Assembly (NCBI GenBank): GCA_017305635.1
Contig: JAFKKF010000008.1
Coordinates: forward strand, 400,545-464,544
Length of the DNA: 64,000 nt
From: Hyphomicrobiales bacterium
GTDB taxonomy: Bacteria > Pseudomonadota > Alphaproteobacteria > Rhizobiales > Kaistiaceae
Reading direction: 5' to 3'
Shown here: piece after piece, positions 61,994 to 64,000 of the stretch
Numbering within the stretch: position 1 is the first letter of the stretch
Layout: each line of letters opens with the position of its first letter
Translations under genes and position numbers: made by a program
The notes under the pieces: model-generated
Told to the model about the DNA's origin: nothing
Databases searched by the model: none
The model's input: the letters and a program-made list of their open reading frames with translations, nothing else

Positions 61994-62644
61994 TCAGGGT
62001 TTCCAGGCGAGGAAGTTTTCGAGGAGCTTCAGGCCGAGCCGCTGGCTCTTCTCCGGGTGGAACTGGGTGCCGGCGATCGTGCCGGTGGCGACGATCGAGG
62101 TGACCGGCCCGCCATAGTCGGCGACCGCGATCACGTCGTCCGGGTTCTCCGCCACGAGATGGTAGCCGTGCAGGAAATAGGCGTGCCAGCCCTCCGGCCC
62201 GGTGGCGATGTCGCGAAGCAGCGGATGGTTGCCGGTGGCCCGCAGCGTATTCCACCCCATGTGCGGGACCTTCAGCGCCGGGTCGGACGGCTCGACCGCG
62301 CGCACCTCGCCGGCAATGCGGCCGAGGCCCGGCGTGACGCGGTGCTCGACGCCGCGCGTGGCGAGCAGCTGCATGCCGACGCAGATGCCGAAGAACGGCC
62401 GCCCGCGCCGGTCGATCGTGTCGTTGATCGCCTCCACCATGCCGTCGATGGCGTCGAGATTGTGCCGGCAGTCGGCAAAGGCGCCGTCGCCGGGAAGGAC
62501 GACGCGGTCGGCCTTGGCCACCACGTCGGGGTCCTGCGTGACCACGACGTGCTCGCCATTGCCGGTGCGCGCGATCACATGCTCCAGCGCCTTGGTGGCG
62601 GAGCGGATATTGCCGGCATTGTAATCGATGAGGGCGATGGTCAC
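61994..62644 (-). CDS. hisH: Imidazole glycerol phosphate synthase glutamine amidotransferase subunit HisH
   Basis: A 216-residue class I glutamine amidotransferase that supplies ammonia to HisF. The nucleophile is in G-I-C-V-G-M-Q-L-L (about 84), and the His-Glu pair in [11 protein letters not shown] 62644 overlaps the DUF2628 gene by 4 bp (GTGA) and is the only start with the family M/V-T-I-A-L-I-D-Y beginning. Confidence 0.96.
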   Translation of the reverse strand: MTIALIDYNAGNIRSATKALEHVIARTGNGEHVVVTQDPDVVAKADRVVLPGDGAFADCRHNLDAIDGMVEAINDTIDRRGRPFFGICVGMQLLATRGVEHRVTPGLGRIAGEVRAVEPSDPALKVPHMGWNTLRATGNHPLLRDIATGPEGWHAYFLHGYHLVAENPDDVIAVADYGGPVTSIVATGTIAGTQFHPEKSQRLGLKLLENFLAWKP

Positions 62645-63138
62645 GGCGCGCCTCCGGGCGACGGGAAAAGGCCGATGACCTCGCCCTGCTCGATGGAGGG
62701 AAGGCGTAGCGGCAGCTTCTCCGGCACGACCGGCGGCGGGGCCGGGGGCAGCGCCGGAACCCGCTCCTCGAAGCTGTGGAAATAGCGGATCTCGGCCTCG
62801 CGGAGGTTCCGCGCCTCGACCACGTCGATCAGCCGCCAGCCGCGGATCAGATAGGTCCAGCGCCGGAGGCCATTGGCCTCGATGGCGAACCAGATCCAGC
62901 CGAGGAGGATGACCGCCACCGGGATCGCCGGCGGAACGTGCCCGTCGAGCGCGCCGATGCCGAGCGCCACCGCGACATAGAGCGCGAGCACGATCCACAT
63001 CCGGCGGAAGATCATCCACAGCACCGGCACGAACAAGGCCGGCCAGCAGAAGCCTTCCTTGATGAAGGCGAGCCGGATCGGGTCCGGCCGGATCTCGCCC
63101 TCAAGCCGGGGCGGCGCCAGCACCGTGTAGAGGGTCAT
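62641..63138 (-). CDS. DUF2628-family membrane protein
   Basis: A 165-residue protein typical of Hyphomicrobiales his operons. It has an N-terminal Y-T-V-L-A-P-P motif, two to three hydrophobic segments (about 28-95), then an [11 protein letters not shown] segment and a proline-rich soluble tail. Function unknown. It lies 11 bp after hisB and overlaps hisH. Confidence 0.88.
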   Translation of the reverse strand: MTLYTVLAPPRLEGEIRPDPIRLAFIKEGFCWPALFVPVLWMIFRRMWIVLALYVAVALGIGALDGHVPPAIPVAVILLGWIWFAIEANGLRRWTYLIRGWRLIDVVEARNLREAEIRYFHSFEERVPALPPAPPPVVPEKLPLRLPSIEQGEVIGLFPSPGGAP

Positions 63139-63149
63139 GGTCGCATTCC

Positions 63150-63743
63150 TCAGCCATCGAGCGAGCCCTTGGTGGAGGGTACGCGCCCGCCCTGCCGCGG
63201 ATCAATGGCGATCGCCGCCCGGAGCGCCCGCGCCACCGCCTTGAAGCAGGTCTCGGCGATGTGGTGGTTGTTGGTGCCGTAGAGCGTCTCGAGATGCAGC
63301 GTGATGCCCGCGTTCTGGGCGAGCGCGACGAAGAACTCGCGGAACAGCTCGGTATCGAAATCGCCGACCTTGGAGCGCGTGAAGACGACCTTCCACACGA
63401 GGTAGGGGCGGCCGGACACGTCGACCGCCGCGCGCGTCAGCGCCTCGTCCATCGGCAGGTGCACGTCGGCATAGCGGGTGATGCCGGCCCGCTCGCCGAG
63501 CGCCTGCTTGAGCGCCTGGCCGATGACGATGCCGACGTCCTCCGTCGTGTGGTGCTGGTCGATATGCAGGTCGCCCTTCGCCTTGACCGCGAGGTCGATC
63601 AGGCCGTGGCGGGAAAGCTGCTCGAGCATGTGGTCGAGGAAGCCGATGCCGGTCGCGATCTCGGACTTGCCCGACCCGTCGAGGTCGAGCGTCACCGAGA
63701 TGTCGGTTTCCTTGGTCTTGCGCTTGACGGTCGCTTTGCGCAT
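63150..63743 (-). CDS. hisB: Imidazoleglycerol-phosphate dehydratase
   Basis: A 197-residue HisB that makes imidazole-acetol phosphate. Metal-binding His clusters are visible: I-D-Q-H-H-T-T-E-D at about 68-76 and N-N-H-H-I-A-E at about 166-172, with F-L-D-H-M near residue 37. This is the monofunctional form, without the phosphatase domain. ATG 63743 follows GAAGGAA and yields the normal N-terminus. First gene of the his operon in this window; the upstream hslV-type neighbour of relatives is not within the window. Confidence 0.97.
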   Translation of the reverse strand: MRKATVKRKTKETDISVTLDLDGSGKSEIATGIGFLDHMLEQLSRHGLIDLAVKAKGDLHIDQHHTTEDVGIVIGQALKQALGERAGITRYADVHLPMDEALTRAAVDVSGRPYLVWKVVFTRSKVGDFDTELFREFFVALAQNAGITLHLETLYGTNNHHIAETCFKAVARALRAAIAIDPRQGGRVPSTKGSLDG

Positions 63744-64000
63744 GGCGGGTTCCTTCGTGCGCCGCGCTTGTATCAGGGGCGGGCGCGGAAGGCCAGATTG
63801 GCAGGGGATCGTTGCCTGCGGGTTGACGCGTGGCAGCAAGGCGCGACGTTCACCTCTCCCCGGTGGGGAGAGGTCGTGAGCCCGGCGCTGGCCGGGCGAG
63901 CGGGTGAGGGGAAAGAAGGCCGGCGAGGCGCCGCTCTTCGCTCGCAATGCCGCGCGTGCAGCGGAGGCAAGGTCCACGGATGTCACGACGCTCTGCCCCC
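63744..64000. repeat. Region upstream of hisB with a CCTCTCCCC-family palindrome
   Basis: 257 bp to the window end without a gene I can support. It contains the perfect palindrome ACCTCTCCCC-ggt-GGGGAGAGGT at 63852-63874, matching 11973-11995, with a trailing GGGTGAGGGG. The his operon promoter should be near 63745-63830, but no clear element was found. Confidence 0.7.

Overview
The window looks like chromosomal DNA of a GC-rich (by eye about two-thirds G+C) alphaproteobacterium of the order Hyphomicrobiales/Rhizobiales. Lineage indicators are the fabA-fabB-fabI cluster divergent from an Irr-type Fur regulator, a RegB/RegA redox two-component system, the family proteins DUF2852 and DUF2628, an intracellular PHB depolymerase, the hisB-DUF2628-hisH-hisA order, and several families of short intergenic palindromes typical of rhizobial genomes. 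I cannot name the genus. I saw no tRNA, rRNA, CRISPR array, transposase, integrase or phage gene.

Region 1 (1-24.9 kb) is mostly housekeeping. Minus strand: lepA, a small secreted protein, two tandem cyclic-nucleotide-binding proteins, a DHFR-like reductase, pheT, a small ABM monooxygenase, pheS, a Rieske oxygenase, rplT, rpmI and infC (ATT start codon). Then come a hydrolase/acetyltransferase pair, fabA-fabB-fabI, irr, an SH3-domain secreted protein, a LacI regulator divergent from a 58-residue membrane protein, a MoeB/ThiF-type E1, a zinc peptidase, a DUF2852 protein, phaZ, regB-regA and a group II PLP decarboxylase.

Region 2 (24.95-60.7 kb) is a roughly 36-kb catabolic island devoted, by inference, to import and oxidation of sugars or sugar acids. 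It holds a fused 2-oxo acid dehydrogenase E1 alpha-beta-lipoyl protein with no E2/E3, an LDH2-type dehydrogenase, five SDR-family proteins (one of them probably a non-catalytic pseudo-SDR), two MR/MLE-type dehydratases, an HpaI aldolase, two D-2-hydroxyacid dehydrogenases, an aldose-1-epimerase, an SMP-30 lactonase, a split transketolase and four ABC importers: a family-1 sugar importer without ATPase, a ribose-type importer with two tandem binding proteins, a second ribose-type importer, and a polar-amino-acid-type importer without ATPase. Three regulators sit inside it: GntR/UTRA, GntR/FCD and a LacI member like GntR of E. coli.

The island appears to be tied together by operator-like sites in the intergenic regions. 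A 16-bp AT-rich element (pattern NNNATR-CTAT-TATAAN) occurs five times, each time upstream of an island transcription unit. A gluconate-repressor-like palindrome (ATGWTACCGTTGTCAT) occurs twice. An ATTGTTTACAAT-type FCD operator occurs twice around the GntR/FCD gene. The likely flow is import, mutarotation, oxidation to lactone (SDR), lactonase (SMP-30), dehydration (MR/MLE), then either retro-aldol cleavage to pyruvate plus an aldehyde (HpaI) or a further SDR/transketolase step, with the E1 fusion oxidising a resulting 2-oxo acid. The substrate is not identifiable from sequence alone.

Region 3 (60.8-64 kb) is the histidine operon (hisB, DUF2628, hisH, small membrane protein, hisA). hisF does not follow hisA; the island starts there instead, so this is probably one of its borders. 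Convergent gene ends throughout are filled with palindromic repeats.
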